From Xanthocytophaga flava (GTDB lineage: Bacteria > Bacteroidota > Bacteroidia > Cytophagales > 172606-1), in NCBI GenBank assembly GCA_030068525.1, contig JASJOS010000009.1, positions 1-64,000 on the forward strand: 64,000 nucleotides of DNA, written 5' to 3'. This document shows positions 35,949 through 46,711 of this stretch, piece after piece (positions within the stretch are counted from its first letter, which is position 1; every line of letters begins with the position of its first letter). The position numbers and the translations under genes were made by a program. The notes under the pieces were generated by a model, which had not been told where the DNA came from, did not search any database, and saw only the letters and a program-made list of their open reading frames with translations.

Positions 35949-36898
35949 TGGGTTTTAATGGTTTGATTGTGGCTGATTTGTAAACTGCATTTTTCAATAA
36001 TTTGCATCAGTGCAGATACATAGGTACGTTCTGGGTCCAATCCGGGGTCGTATATCGTAAAATCCATCCCAACAAAGTAGCCAGATCTTAACAGGGTCAG
36101 CAAGAAACTTTCAAGTTCTCCAAAATTCAGACCCGGGCTTCCGGGTGAGTCTACAGCTGGTAGATAGCATTGATCAAGAATATCAAAATCCACATGCAGC
36201 CAAACTTGCGACAGATTGCGTTTGTGTAGCGCTTTACAAATGTTGGTTGCTGTTGTTTCCAGTCCATCTTCTAAAAGTTTTTGAAGCGTTATCACGGTAA
36301 TTTCAGAAGAAGTAATATCACCCCATTCGATTTCAGATTCTGTTTTCTCAAGACTCCTCTCACCAATATGAAAAGCATCTTGTTCTGAAACCAGTGAACG
36401 ATCTGTTTTATCCCATTGAGTCAGGAGTAATTCTCCTTTTCCGGTAGCCAACGCCAGATCCATTCCTGCCACCGTACCCAATCGTGTAGTGACATCATAG
36501 TTGCCTGGATGAAAATAATCACAATGTCCATCCACATGTACCAATCCCTTACTTCCGGCTCTTTTGGCACCTAACAGACATCCTAATAAAATGCTGCAAT
36601 CGCCTCCAAGCACAATCGGAATAGTACCGGTGTGTAAAGCTTCTTCCACTTTAGCGGCTAGTTGCAGAGAAAAGGCTCTGATAACTAGGCCATTCCTGAT
36701 CTTTGTTCCAAACTGGGGGTCAAAGGTATATGTAGGATGCTCAAGTTTTACAACCTTTGCCTGGAGTTTTTGAGAAAGGCCAGATTTAAGGTATAAATCT
36801 GGTGCTTGCCAGGTGGTCGGTTCCAGTCCTTTTTCATTCGGTCGCAGCCCTAAACTTGATGGTGCAGTAATTAGGGTGATTTGTTTTGCTGTTGACAT
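35945..36898 (-). CDS. Arginase/agmatinase-family protein
   Basis: 317 aa. The metal-binding motifs are readable as IVLGGDCSILLG, LVHVDGHCDYFHP and VWLHVDFDILDQ. In the family the second is usually D-A-H-x-D, here D-G-H-C-D, and the last usually D-x-D-x-x-D-P, here D-F-D-I-L-D-Q. The changes leave most manganese ligands but put Gly and Gln in place of family residues, so the substrate may be an unusual ureohydrolase substrate such as formiminoglutamate or guanidino acids. First gene of a two-gene operon. Confidence 0.85.
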   Translation of the reverse strand: MSTAKQITLITAPSSLGLRPNEKGLEPTTWQAPDLYLKSGLSQKLQAKVVKLEHPTYTFDPQFGTKIRNGLVIRAFSLQLAAKVEEALHTGTIPIVLGGDCSILLGCLLGAKRAGSKGLVHVDGHCDYFHPGNYDVTTRLGTVAGMDLALATGKGELLLTQWDKTDRSLVSEQDAFHIGERSLEKTESEIEWGDITSSEITVITLQKLLEDGLETTATNICKALHKRNLSQVWLHVDFDILDQCYLPAVDSPGSPGLNFGELESFLLTLLRSGYFVGMDFTIYDPGLDPERTYVSALMQIIEKCSLQISHNQTIKTQ

Positions 36899-37135
36899 GT
36901 AAATAAAAAAATAGGCACTATAGCAGGTTAATCAGACGTGATCAACCTCTTTGCCAGGCTACAGTCCGGATGATTATTTGTTGATTGAATACAAACTTAA
37001 ATATAGAAATAAGTAACAGTAGTACACAACTTTCCTATACTTGAAAGTTTTAGAGTATCTCTGGATAAAGGTTTGTTTTTATTTACCTGGACAGCTTTTA
37101 TCCAGTTGTTGGTAGTATCTTGTCCGATAGTGAAA

Positions 37136-37391
37136 GAATGAGCAAGAGATGAATCGGCAGGGACTCCAACTCTTCTATAATGGGTATCAACCAGCCGGTT
37201 TGGAAGTGTTGCGATTGAATACGATTTTGTATCCTGCTAGCTGGAATGTTTACGATAGTTATGCCCAGGTGTTAAAAGCCGTTGGACAACGGCAAGAATC
37301 TATTCTGATGTACCATAAATCACTAGAACTAAATCCGAAAAATAAAGGGGCTGAACAAGCATTGGCAGAGTTACTACCAGATAAAAAGTAG
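37136..37391 (+). pseudogene. Duplicated TPR tail of the serine hydrolase
   Basis: The region aligns without gaps to 25224-25479. It lacks the enzyme domain, signal peptide and upstream sequence, so it is a gene fragment. The frame (MNRQGLQLFYNGYQPAG...) is still open from 37149, so a short peptide could be made. Confidence 0.85.
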
Positions 37392-37511
37392 ACCTGTACA
37401 AAGATTTTGTTTATCTCTATGATTTTCCCATCATTGGTGATAATATCAACGATGGGAAATCGAAATCAATACTTTTAGCCAAATACAATGCAAAATATAC
37501 ATGAATTCGCA

Positions 37512-37802
37512 ATGTCATTTTATAGGATAACAAAAGTTTGTTTACACAATTATACGAATCCAGATGGTGAATTATGGATCGAAATATGCGGATTCTCAAA
37601 AGACTTAGTAGAAAGAAAGATTATTTTTGAAACAGTTTCTGGAGTACATCTTGAAAGCGAATGGGGAACCGGTCTCAATTATAGTTCATCTATTATCGTC
37701 ATAGATGATATTACTTCCGCTCAGCTTGAGAATAAGAATTATCATATTCAAATCTTAGAAGATTCTTTGACCTTTTACTGTAAAAGAATTGTCATAGAAT
37801 AA
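37512..37802 (+). CDS. Small hypothetical protein, 96 aa
   Basis: From the ATG at 37512 (MSFYRITKVCLHNYTNPDGE); an earlier ATG at 37488 adds 8 residues. Acidic, with beta-strand pattern (LWIEICGFSKDLVERKIIF, IIVIDDITSAQ). No recognised family. Size and isolated position among relics suggest an immunity-like or orphan accessory protein. Confidence 0.5.
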   Translation: MSFYRITKVCLHNYTNPDGELWIEICGFSKDLVERKIIFETVSGVHLESEWGTGLNYSSSIIVIDDITSAQLENKNYHIQILEDSLTFYCKRIVIE

Positions 37803-37849
37803 CAGTTCAGTTATGGTTGATTTACATAGTTGATTTTCATTTTTTCCTC

Positions 37850-37926
37850 GTTGATATTCTCGCTAAGTTGAATGATGGTGAAAGGTCGTTAGTGAGAATA
37901 CCAACGGCAAGAGCAGATTTTAGAGC
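37850..37926 (+). repeat. Dispersed coding relic, copy 3
   Basis: One frame reads DILAKLNDGERSLVRIPTAR. It matches 35283-35356 over about 64 bp with few differences and the 14963 copy more weakly. Confidence 0.6.
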
Positions 37927-39349
37927 GAACCGAACCTATTTTGACTGACGCAGCCTGATAAAGGTGCAACCTAAAAGATCTCTTTGCAGCCTTTGTAAAA
38001 TAATTTTAGACAAACTCTAAAAGACATCGGCGAACCCATCCTCCTTTTTCGAATGGAATAAGTACCTCTGGCTTACTAGCGACTTTGATATTGCTGCTAC
38101 CCGGGTCTATTTCTTCCTTAAGAAATATGGCGTAGAGCACTTTGATGGCATTGGAATCGCTATAACTGATCAGCTAGGTATAGGAAGACTTACTCCCAAC
38201 CACTGCTCCGGTGAAAGGGGTGATTTGATAAAATAGCTCCAGGCATTTCATAAAAGAAAGTTATCTCTGCTATTCGGTCATAAGCGTGTTTATTTTAATG
38301 AAATCCTCTTGTTTTTATGTCTTGTTTTTGTAGTTAGTGTATTGCTCTATAAAAAGAACGATCTACTTTCATGTAGTTCTTTTGTATTGGGCGAGGTGAT
38401 GAAATGTGTATACTTTTTTAAGAAAATATCCTTTTAGTAATATACTTACATACATTTTTTTCTCAAAAAACTATTAATGATATTTGTTGCTGTTTAACCT
38501 TGGTTTTCAAAGGTAGTGGCTTATGTGTCTTTGAAAGTGCATGTGCAATAAAGATTATTAGACCATCCAAGATCCTAAATGGGAATGATAAAGATTTTGT
38601 TTTTTTAGGCTTAGTGTCAGTTTTATGAGTTACTGAATAAAGATATATGAAATTGTCGAGTGATTGTCTATGAATTAGATCGGGTTAACGAAATTGGAAG
38701 GTGAATTAGAAAGCGAATATTCTGAGATGAATACATCTCAAACCAGATAGGATTCGATCAGTTTAGTTGGCAATTGAACAGATCAATGGGCGATTATCAG
38801 ATTGTTCAATTCATTGTGTGCTTTAAAAGTTAAAAACAAACAACAACTTCCTGAATACTTACTCAGTAAGGGCTTCTAAAATAATTCAATAAACGACAAT
38901 TCTTCCAATTGAAGAGGACACAAAGAGGTGAAATGTTCCAGTTTCTTAACAGATCCCAGTCGAAAATGTCATCATGTGTGATTATAAACAACCTATTAGA
39001 GCTATGATCCTATAGTTATGACGTTGTTAAAGATAATTTCAATTCGGAACACGAATTTGTCTTTTCATGGATAGTTTTCGCTAGTTCAGTCAATATGACA
39101 ATCCTGAGCAGTTTAATTGCCCTTATTTTGCACAAGTAATACCACTTACCAATAAAAATGAAATGTAACTCAATATGTAGGTGAGGCTCAGAAGTTAGTG
39201 CTTTTAGGTAGGTATGATGATGAGTACATTTTAAAAACGGATAAGAGTTTTTCTACTATATAGGAAACAACATTCACAGATTTTCTTGCAACTATAGATT
39301 GATACGTACAACCAACTATGAAAAACCGTTTAATTCTAATTATACATTT
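37927..39349. other. Gene-poor interval of decayed sequence
   Basis: No intact gene over 1.4 kb. Short relic frames are visible, such as TSDFDIAATRVYFFLKKYGV near 38083-38140 and QYVGEAQKLVLLGRYDDEYI near 39172-39232. A hairpin AAAAGAAC (38352-38359) with GTTCTTTT (38376-38383) may be an old terminator. Base composition is AT-rich. Confidence 0.5.
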
Positions 39350-41896
39350 ATGCAATTGATTTTCTGCTGGTTGAGACAACAACTGCCAGGGGTATTATTT
39401 TGTTTTGTCATTACACTATTTTCCTCCCTTTATAATTCACTGCAGGCACAGTATACCATAACTGGAAAAGTCACCGATGCCCAGACAGGTGATCCCATTC
39501 CATTTGCCAGCATAGCCCTGAAAGGAACTCCTATCGGTGCGAGTACTTCCTTTGAAGGATTTTATACGATTAAAACCAAAAAGTTGACAGATTCGCTCAT
39601 TATCACATCCGTAGGATATACTATTAAGACAAAGGCCATTGATCCCAATCAGGCAACCCAGACAATCAATATACAGCTAGCTCCTTCTGTTACACAACTT
39701 ATCGAGGTTGTGGTAAGTGCAGGTGAAAATCCTGCTTTTGCCGTACTAAGACGGGTTAGGGAAAATCGGTTTCACAATGATCCCAAACGACTGGCTGCGT
39801 ACCAATATGAAACGTATAGTAAAATAGAAGTAGATGTAGATAATCTTTCCGAAAAATTTAAAAAGAAAAAAATAGTCAAAAAGATTACCAAGGTAATCGA
39901 TGAATTTGATAAACTGGCTGGGGAGGATGGCCAGCCGGTACTACCTATGTTTTTGTCTGAATCCATATCGGATGTGTACTATATAAATTCTCCCCAACGG
40001 AAAAAGGAATACATCCGCAAAACCAAAGTGTCAGGAGTAGGAGTAAAAGATGGAAGCTTTGTTTCTCAGTTGATTGGAAACTCATTCCAAAACTATAACT
40101 TCTATGAAAGCTATGTGAATATTGTCCAGAAGGATTTTGCTTCTCCCATTGGCGAAAACTGGAAAGGTGTGTATAAATATTTTCTAGCTGATAGCTTATG
40201 GATGGATAGCGTATTTTGCTATGAGATTGAATTTGAACCTAAAGTGGCACAGGATCTGGCTTTTACCGGTAAGATGTGGATTGACAAGAAAACCCATGCC
40301 TTATACCGCATTGATGCTGCTATTGGCAAACAAGCCAACCTGAATTATATCGAAAAAATTAAAATTCAACAGGAAATGCAGCCTACGGCCGAAGGTGCCT
40401 GGCTGCCTGCCAAAATCAGGACAACCTTTGACATTGCTGAGGTTTCTAAAAATTCAGCCGGGATGCTGGCTAAGCTATATGTATCTAACCGAAACATGGT
40501 TGTCAATCAGCCTAAGTCTTTGAGCTTTTATGATTTGCCTGTAGAGATGGCCGAGGATTTTGCTGATCATACCCCACAGTATTGGGCTGAAGCCCGTCAT
40601 GATTCGCTTAGTGCAGAAGATCAACAAGCATTGGCGATGATTGATTCAGTACGAGAGATACCCGTAGTACGTACCTATGTACAGATAGTGGATCTGGCTG
40701 TCAATGGCTGGAAAAAGGTGGGCATACTCGATATTGGACCCTATCTGAGTATGATTGCGTATAATCCTGTGGAGGGAGTTCGAACCCGTGTCGGCTTCCG
40801 TACGAATACCGATTTTAGTAAACGTTGGATTTTACGGGGATATATGGGGTATGGGTTTTCTGATCATAAACTTAAATATGCCGGAGAAATCAACCATATC
40901 TTATCGCGTCGTCGGTGGACAGTCATCGGCATGAGTCATTCCTTTGATATTGAGCGGGTAGGCATTACACAGGAAATAATCGGGAATAACAAACTGTTTT
41001 ATGCTTTCACTCGTTTTGGGTCGCGAGGCAGTTATTACCAGACAGAGAATAAGGTGTTTATCAAATCTGAACCTGTAAAAGGAATCATACTTTCTGCTGC
41101 TTTTGTGGGAAATCACTTTAATCCTGTTGGCTTGCCTTATTATAATTTTGGCTACTATCCTATTAATGGCGATGCACATCTGAGGAATGAATTTCAAGAC
41201 AATCGCCTAGAGCTTGAACTACGTATGGCTAAAAATGAGACCTATGTGATGGATGGAAATGAGCGTCTTACTTTGGGGACCAAACGTACGCCTGTGCTTA
41301 CCTTCCGGTATACAAGAGGGATAAGGGGCTTTTTAGGAGGGGATTTTAGTTATGATAAGTTCTATGCTTCTGCTTTTCAGACATTAAGGATAGGCCAGTT
41401 TGGCCGTTCTAATTATCGGCTTTCAGTAGGATATACCCCTTCCCGCTTGCCTTATCCGCTATTGTTTACACATTTGGGAGGAGGGGGAGTCCGCAATCCA
41501 CTCTATAACCGCTTTTCCTATAACATGATGGGGTTCTTTGAGTTTGTCAGCGATAAGTATGCCTCGCTGATGTGGGATCATAATTTTGAAGGCTGGTTAT
41601 TTAATCGTATTCCAGTTATACAGAAACTCAGATGGCGGTTAGTTGCCTCTGCCAATATTTTATATGGTGGACAACGGTCTGAAAATAAAAATGTAGTTCC
41701 GGCAACTGATCCGGATGAAAACCGGATACTTGAATTTGGCAGGCTCAGACCTTCTGTTCCCTATGTAGAAGTGGGGTATGGCATTGATAATATCTTTCGG
41801 GTATTGCGTATACAAGCCTTTCACCGACTTACATACCTTAACCATCCACATGTCCATCCATTTGGAGTTAAAGCATCTGTACATTTTCATTTTTAA
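39350..41896 (+). CDS. DUF5686 outer-membrane protein with carboxypeptidase-regulatory-like domain
   Basis: About 848 aa from the ATG at 39350; a TTG 17 codons upstream is less likely. A signal peptide is followed by a CarboxypepD_reg-like beta-sandwich (ITGKVTDAQTGDPIPFASIALKGT). The rest matches DUF5686 (VRENRFHNDPKRLAAYQYETYSKIEVDV), with a C-terminal barrel-like part ending in F (VHPFGVKASVHFHF). Such proteins are outer-membrane and of unknown role. The gene is probably co-transcribed with the BamA/TamA-like gene 67 bp downstream. Confidence 0.85.
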   Translation: MQLIFCWLRQQLPGVLFCFVITLFSSLYNSLQAQYTITGKVTDAQTGDPIPFASIALKGTPIGASTSFEGFYTIKTKKLTDSLIITSVGYTIKTKAIDPNQATQTINIQLAPSVTQLIEVVVSAGENPAFAVLRRVRENRFHNDPKRLAAYQYETYSKIEVDVDNLSEKFKKKKIVKKITKVIDEFDKLAGEDGQPVLPMFLSESISDVYYINSPQRKKEYIRKTKVSGVGVKDGSFVSQLIGNSFQNYNFYESYVNIVQKDFASPIGENWKGVYKYFLADSLWMDSVFCYEIEFEPKVAQDLAFTGKMWIDKKTHALYRIDAAIGKQANLNYIEKIKIQQEMQPTAEGAWLPAKIRTTFDIAEVSKNSAGMLAKLYVSNRNMVVNQPKSLSFYDLPVEMAEDFADHTPQYWAEARHDSLSAEDQQALAMIDSVREIPVVRTYVQIVDLAVNGWKKVGILDIGPYLSMIAYNPVEGVRTRVGFRTNTDFSKRWILRGYMGYGFSDHKLKYAGEINHILSRRRWTVIGMSHSFDIERVGITQEIIGNNKLFYAFTRFGSRGSYYQTENKVFIKSEPVKGIILSAAFVGNHFNPVGLPYYNFGYYPINGDAHLRNEFQDNRLELELRMAKNETYVMDGNERLTLGTKRTPVLTFRYTRGIRGFLGGDFSYDKFYASAFQTLRIGQFGRSNYRLSVGYTPSRLPYPLLFTHLGGGGVRNPLYNRFSYNMMGFFEFVSDKYASLMWDHNFEGWLFNRIPVIQKLRWRLVASANILYGGQRSENKNVVPATDPDENRILEFGRLRPSVPYVEVGYGIDNIFRVLRIQAFHRLTYLNHPHVHPFGVKASVHFHF

Positions 41897-41963
41897 AGCA
41901 GTAGCACTATTGTATTATACTTACAGTATGTAAATAAAAGGCTTCCTGAACTTATTTAAAACA

Positions 41964-43103
41964 ATGAATAAAATAGCAAATAGCTGCTATCTATGGACTG
42001 TTATTGGGTTTGTTTTTAGTATACTTATCTCCTGTGCTTCCATTGGTACCTATGCTCAGACTGCTAAAGATACTCTTACAGAAGCAGGCAAAGATACGAA
42101 CGTATTTAAAATGAAAGTTCTACCCTTGCCTACCTTGTATTATACACCTGAAACCAAAACAGCTTTTGGTATACTAAATTTATTTTTATTTAGAGTCAAT
42201 ACTTCTGCACGTGTTTCTGCTATTGATTTTTCAATTGTATATACTCAGCGTAAACAACTGCTTATTGACCCAACCTATACCATTTTTACACACAATGAAA
42301 ATTATATCATTAATGGTGGCTTTGTGTATTCAAAGTTTCCGGATTATTTTTTCGGTGTAGGAAACAACCAGATTGACCAGACACATACCAGAGAATTTAT
42401 CGCTTATAAAACAATTCAATTTCATAACAGGATACTTCGAAAGGTTCATAAAAGATGGTTTGCCGGATTACAATATCAATTCTATAAAGTATTTGATGTT
42501 CACTTTGATGCTAATTCCCAATACAATGAAGGCAATGTAGCCGGATTCAGGGGAAGTACTTCATCAGGATTGGGGCTGATACTGCTTTATGATAGCCGCG
42601 ATAATGTCTTATCAGCTTCGAGAGGGGGATATCTGGAGTTTTCCAATTTATATTACAACTCTCATCTGGGTGGAAATTCCCACTTTCACTCCTATAAACT
42701 TGATCTGCGTAAATATTATACCCTTACTAAAAAGTTCACATTGGCAACACAGGTACTTGTTACTATCAATGAAGGCGAAACGCCATTTAAACAAATGGCA
42801 CAATTAGGGGGTAACAGGACATTGAGAGGGTATTATACTGGCCGATTCCGTGATAACCATGCCTGGGTCATTCAGGGAGAGTTGCGTTACTTTCTATTTC
42901 CTCGGGTGGGCTTCGCTGTTTTCGGAGGAGTAGGAAAGGTTGCGTCAAAATTGGGTGAGATGGCTCCAACAGATGTAAAAGGCGCTGTTGGGGGAGGGAT
43001 TCGGGTGAGAATGCTTCGAAAGCAGAACTTCAGCATTCGCCTGGATGTTGCTTCCGGACGAAAATCGAATGGGTTTTATGTGAGCGTAGCAGAAGCATTT
43101 TAA
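41964..43103 (+). CDS. BamA/TamA-like outer-membrane barrel protein
   Basis: 379 aa with a signal peptide (lipobox-like SCASIG is possible). The barrel strands alternate, and the L6-loop-type motif GGNRTLRGYYTGRFRDN is present near residue 285, as in Omp85 family. No POTRA domains are evident, so it is the short surface-antigen (D15-like) form. It may secrete or assemble the upstream DUF5686 protein or act as a transporter. Confidence 0.8.
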   Translation: MNKIANSCYLWTVIGFVFSILISCASIGTYAQTAKDTLTEAGKDTNVFKMKVLPLPTLYYTPETKTAFGILNLFLFRVNTSARVSAIDFSIVYTQRKQLLIDPTYTIFTHNENYIINGGFVYSKFPDYFFGVGNNQIDQTHTREFIAYKTIQFHNRILRKVHKRWFAGLQYQFYKVFDVHFDANSQYNEGNVAGFRGSTSSGLGLILLYDSRDNVLSASRGGYLEFSNLYYNSHLGGNSHFHSYKLDLRKYYTLTKKFTLATQVLVTINEGETPFKQMAQLGGNRTLRGYYTGRFRDNHAWVIQGELRYFLFPRVGFAVFGGVGKVASKLGEMAPTDVKGAVGGGIRVRMLRKQNFSIRLDVASGRKSNGFYVSVAEAF

Positions 43104-43193
43104 CCAGAAATACTTACGAATGCAACATGGAGTGGTGTTGTATCTTTGGATATTAACGCAGTAGTTTAAACAAATGCGGAAGGGATAAACGAC

Positions 43194-43221
43194 AAAGCCG
43201 ATCTTTCAAAGGATCGGCTTT
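43194..43221. terminator. Bidirectional terminator hairpin
   Basis: AAAGCCGATC (43194-43203) pairs with GATCGGCTTT (43212-43221). It lies between convergent gene ends. Confidence 0.6.
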
Positions 43222-43258
43222 GGTATTTAGTAACTCTTTCTCAAAAAACAGTTCAACC

Positions 43259-46200
43259 CTATTTTAAGGTCACATCCAGATAAACGGAATGACGTCCGTA
43301 TGTTTCATAAAAGGGTTTAAACACTACTCCATCAATAGTAAATTGCAACTGCTTGGGATCACCTTGTATAGACTTACCTAGATCTTCAGCATCCAGAGTT
43401 AGTTTGTGCCAGTCCTTTCTTGCTTCAGGTTCCTGAGCTGCCAGCAGTATAGGTCCATAAAATAAACTAGCTATATTCTGCTGATCCATAACCGGGTCGA
43501 GATGAAACTGGAAGGGCATTTGTAGTTCTATTGTATCTCCATCTTTCCATGTGCGGCTTATTGTCAGATAGCTGCCAGGCTTAGCCTGAAGTTTTTGCTC
43601 TTTGCCATTAATTTTTACATTAAAACCTTTGGTAGCCCAGCCTGGCACACGCACATTGATAGCAAATTTTCCATTACCCTTAATAGTCAGACGAGTATTG
43701 TCTTCCTTTGGAAAATTCGTTGATTGATCCACTGTTATATTGCGTTCTTTCCACTTCAGTGTTGACGGGATGTATAGGTTGATATAAAGTGCCTGGTTGT
43801 CTTTGCTTTTAAAGTAGATTGAATTTTGTAATTTAGTACTACTCTCTAGGGCTGTACCATTGCAACAGGTAAAACCTGTCATATCTGCATTACTAAATTG
43901 TTTGACAGATCCCGGTCTGAGAGGTACATGGTATGTATTAGCAGGGCTATCTTTGTCTACCGAAGCCAGTATATGGTTATACAATGCACGTTCGTAATAA
44001 TCCATAAGCTCTCCCCGCTGGTCAAACAGAAACAGGTTGCTGGTCAGTTTTAACATGTTGTAGGTGGCACAGGTTTCGTTTTGTCCTTCAGATGAGAATC
44101 CGTTTTCATACAGTGTGCCCGGCTGACTAATGAAACATTCCGCATTGGCAGGATTACGGGCACCGGCAATGCCTCCAATGCTATACATATACTCATTGAC
44201 TGCTTTATACCAGAAGTTATCGGCTATCTTGTAATAATCAGGATTTTGAGAAACCCGATACATTTCGATACTTCCTACAATCTGAGGTACATGTTGATTG
44301 GCGTGCAATCCACGAAACATATCTACATTTTTGGCCAGTCCATGTGAATGATTTGCATCGCCAAAGAACACCCGTATATTATCAAATAGTTGTGCTGTTT
44401 TCAGATACTCCTGCTTACCTGTAATCCGGTACATGCGTGCCATTACTTCATTCATGCCTCCGAACTCACCGGCAATGTAGGTATTCCACATTTTTATAAG
44501 GGTATCTGTGGGCACCTTACTCAGGCGGGCATATACCCAGTCTCCCATGCCCATAGCTGTTTCAAGTGCTTTTTTATTATGGCTCACTTCATATACATCC
44601 AGTAAGCCAGCCAGAATTTTATGCAAGGTATAGTATGGTGCCCAAATCTGAGTTTTCTGTCCGCCGTATCTGGCTCCTTTTTCCAACATGATAAATTGAT
44701 CCGGAGGATAGGCACTGATAAATCCTTTTCCCCAGTTCCAGTAATCGGTACGAATACCTTCATCGCTAAGATCTGAGTCATATGCAGACTTTCCCGGTCC
44801 ATAAGGTACTACTGTCGGATCTGACACCTGTGCACCACCTGCTTGTTTGGCCTTGCCGGATAATTGGGCTAAATCGTACAGGGTGTTGACCATATACTCC
44901 ATCTTTTGGGAGAAATTGGCTTGAAGATCCTTGTCATATCCTGTGCCTGCATACGCTTGTGCAATGGCTGTAAGGTAATGCCCTGTAGCATGTCCTCTTA
45001 GTTTCGTGTCCTGACTATCCCATACTCCCAAAGGTGTGGCTCCTTCGGGTTGTTTCTGGCCAAACGCATGGCGAAACATATAGAGAAAGGAGTTAGGATC
45101 TGTCTTGGCGAGTGTTTGTATAAACTTATCGCGATTTTCGAGAAACTTTGTTTCGTGTCCGGCAGGATCATCTTTTAGAGAAACCTGGGCCAGATCAAAA
45201 GTTTCCAGTTTTAAAGCTGGTGTGGCAGACTTGCCAGGATCTTTTATGGTTACAAATGCTTTCGGCTGAAAATTTGTCCCTGCTACATGTCCAGTCACAG
45301 TATAGGTTCCGGGCTTACTAACTGCCGTATTGTCGATAGGAGCAGGCCAGATAACACGTACATCCGGACCTTTTTGGTTATTCTTGTACGTTCCTGGTAC
45401 ATGACTTGGCAATCTTGGCAGATTTCCTGTTTCTGTTTCTACTTTTACATCAGCCACCTGAGTTAAATAGGCGGTATACAATTGGGCTTCTGTTGGAGAA
45501 AAATGTGGAAGGTCATCTTCTTTCTTGGCCGTCGTATTTACCGAACCTACATTGAGTCCTTTTTGTGCATTGCGATAAATGTCGGCAACCTGTTGGTTGG
45601 TGAGAGGAACCCGATAGATCCGAAAATCATATATCAGAGCATTCAGATAGGGATCTGTTGACACAAGCGATTTTCCGATATAAAGTAGTTTTTCTTTTGT
45701 TTGCTTTCCGAATACATCTGTTAATTCCAGTGGGATATCTTTGGCTTCACTGACAGGCTTACTATCTACATAACTGATCATCGACTTTGACGGAATATCT
45801 ATCACAACAACAAGGTGAACCCACTTATTCAGTTCGATAGCTGTGGAAACTGCCCCCCTTTTAGTAGCTTTTTCTGTGGTTATCACTGCCTGATAGTCTT
45901 TCTGGGTAGTTGTGCCAGCAGGAGCTGCAAAAAAATGGTGGATAGCATCCTTTCCAAAATCAAAGAAACGTTGGCCGGGTTGGTTCGAACGAAGATAGAT
46001 CCAGCCTGAGATACTAATTGATTCCAGATCTGTTAATGCTTCTCCAGGAATTGTAATAAACGTATTGTTCTCTCCGGAGAGCGACAAAACTTTTCCAAAC
46101 CGATTGTCATTTACAAATTTGACTCCACTACCTTGAACTTTGGCATGTAGATTATTTCGGGACCAATCTTTGGCATCTCCATCAAATACATAGCGTGCAA

Positions 46201-46324
46201 TCATTCCCGTTTCCCCTATTCCATCCAGTATCTGGTCTCCATTTTGGGCCTGAGCGGTGTTAAAACTCTGGGACAAAACAGTAATAAAGAGTGTGGCACA
46301 CAAGAATACTTTGTACATTTTCAT
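43259..46324 (-). CDS. DUF1680 beta-L-arabinofuranosidase-like glycoside hydrolase with LamG domain
   Basis: 1021 aa from the ATG at 46324. A signal peptide is followed by a LamG/ConA-like jelly roll (~40-270: LDGIGETGMIARYVFDGDAKDWSRNN), a bacterial Ig-like segment (VRVIWPAPIDNTAVSKPGTYTVTG), then the DUF1680 catalytic (alpha/alpha)6 barrel (~370-900). Its landmarks are KLRGHATGHYLTAIAQAYAG, GEFGGMNEVMARMYRITG, ETCATYNMLKLTSNLF and FTCCNGTALESSTKLQNS, where the paired Cys binds Zn and acts as nucleophile in GH127. A beta-sandwich closes the protein. It should cut terminal beta-L-arabinofuranose from plant glycans (GH127/GH146 type). No SusC/D pair is adjacent. Confidence 0.85.
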   Translation of the reverse strand: MKMYKVFLCATLFITVLSQSFNTAQAQNGDQILDGIGETGMIARYVFDGDAKDWSRNNLHAKVQGSGVKFVNDNRFGKVLSLSGENNTFITIPGEALTDLESISISGWIYLRSNQPGQRFFDFGKDAIHHFFAAPAGTTTQKDYQAVITTEKATKRGAVSTAIELNKWVHLVVVIDIPSKSMISYVDSKPVSEAKDIPLELTDVFGKQTKEKLLYIGKSLVSTDPYLNALIYDFRIYRVPLTNQQVADIYRNAQKGLNVGSVNTTAKKEDDLPHFSPTEAQLYTAYLTQVADVKVETETGNLPRLPSHVPGTYKNNQKGPDVRVIWPAPIDNTAVSKPGTYTVTGHVAGTNFQPKAFVTIKDPGKSATPALKLETFDLAQVSLKDDPAGHETKFLENRDKFIQTLAKTDPNSFLYMFRHAFGQKQPEGATPLGVWDSQDTKLRGHATGHYLTAIAQAYAGTGYDKDLQANFSQKMEYMVNTLYDLAQLSGKAKQAGGAQVSDPTVVPYGPGKSAYDSDLSDEGIRTDYWNWGKGFISAYPPDQFIMLEKGARYGGQKTQIWAPYYTLHKILAGLLDVYEVSHNKKALETAMGMGDWVYARLSKVPTDTLIKMWNTYIAGEFGGMNEVMARMYRITGKQEYLKTAQLFDNIRVFFGDANHSHGLAKNVDMFRGLHANQHVPQIVGSIEMYRVSQNPDYYKIADNFWYKAVNEYMYSIGGIAGARNPANAECFISQPGTLYENGFSSEGQNETCATYNMLKLTSNLFLFDQRGELMDYYERALYNHILASVDKDSPANTYHVPLRPGSVKQFSNADMTGFTCCNGTALESSTKLQNSIYFKSKDNQALYINLYIPSTLKWKERNITVDQSTNFPKEDNTRLTIKGNGKFAINVRVPGWATKGFNVKINGKEQKLQAKPGSYLTISRTWKDGDTIELQMPFQFHLDPVMDQQNIASLFYGPILLAAQEPEARKDWHKLTLDAEDLGKSIQGDPKQLQFTIDGVVFKPFYETYGRHSVYLDVTLK

Positions 46325-46711
46325 ATGTAAATCATTTAACAATACTTTTATCTGGCAATAGGGGTATTAACTGAATTTTTTTCACTTATAGTCGTTCAGA
46401 ACAAAAAATGAACTTTTGCAAAACAGTGTATCTAGTAAATAGTTTATTCATTATAAAACTAGGATTAAACTGAATATTGCGATACGTTTATTTTAACGAC
46501 TAATTATAGGATATTAACATGTATTCTGCACACAAAACAAATATACCGTTAACTTCAGCAATTTACAGAATACTCTTTGCGCACGAATTCATTACCTGTG
46601 TTTGGTTAGGCATGGTAGTTAAAATGATATAAACAAAAGAGAATAGTATTACTGAACTGCCATATGAGTACACTATAGTATTTGATTTCAAGTAAGTTGA
46701 ACATATAAAAC
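46325..46711. other. Intergenic region, no gene seen
   Basis: AT-rich. It should carry the divergent promoters of the arabinofuranosidase-like gene and the aldo/keto reductase gene. Nothing else is clear. Confidence 0.4.
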
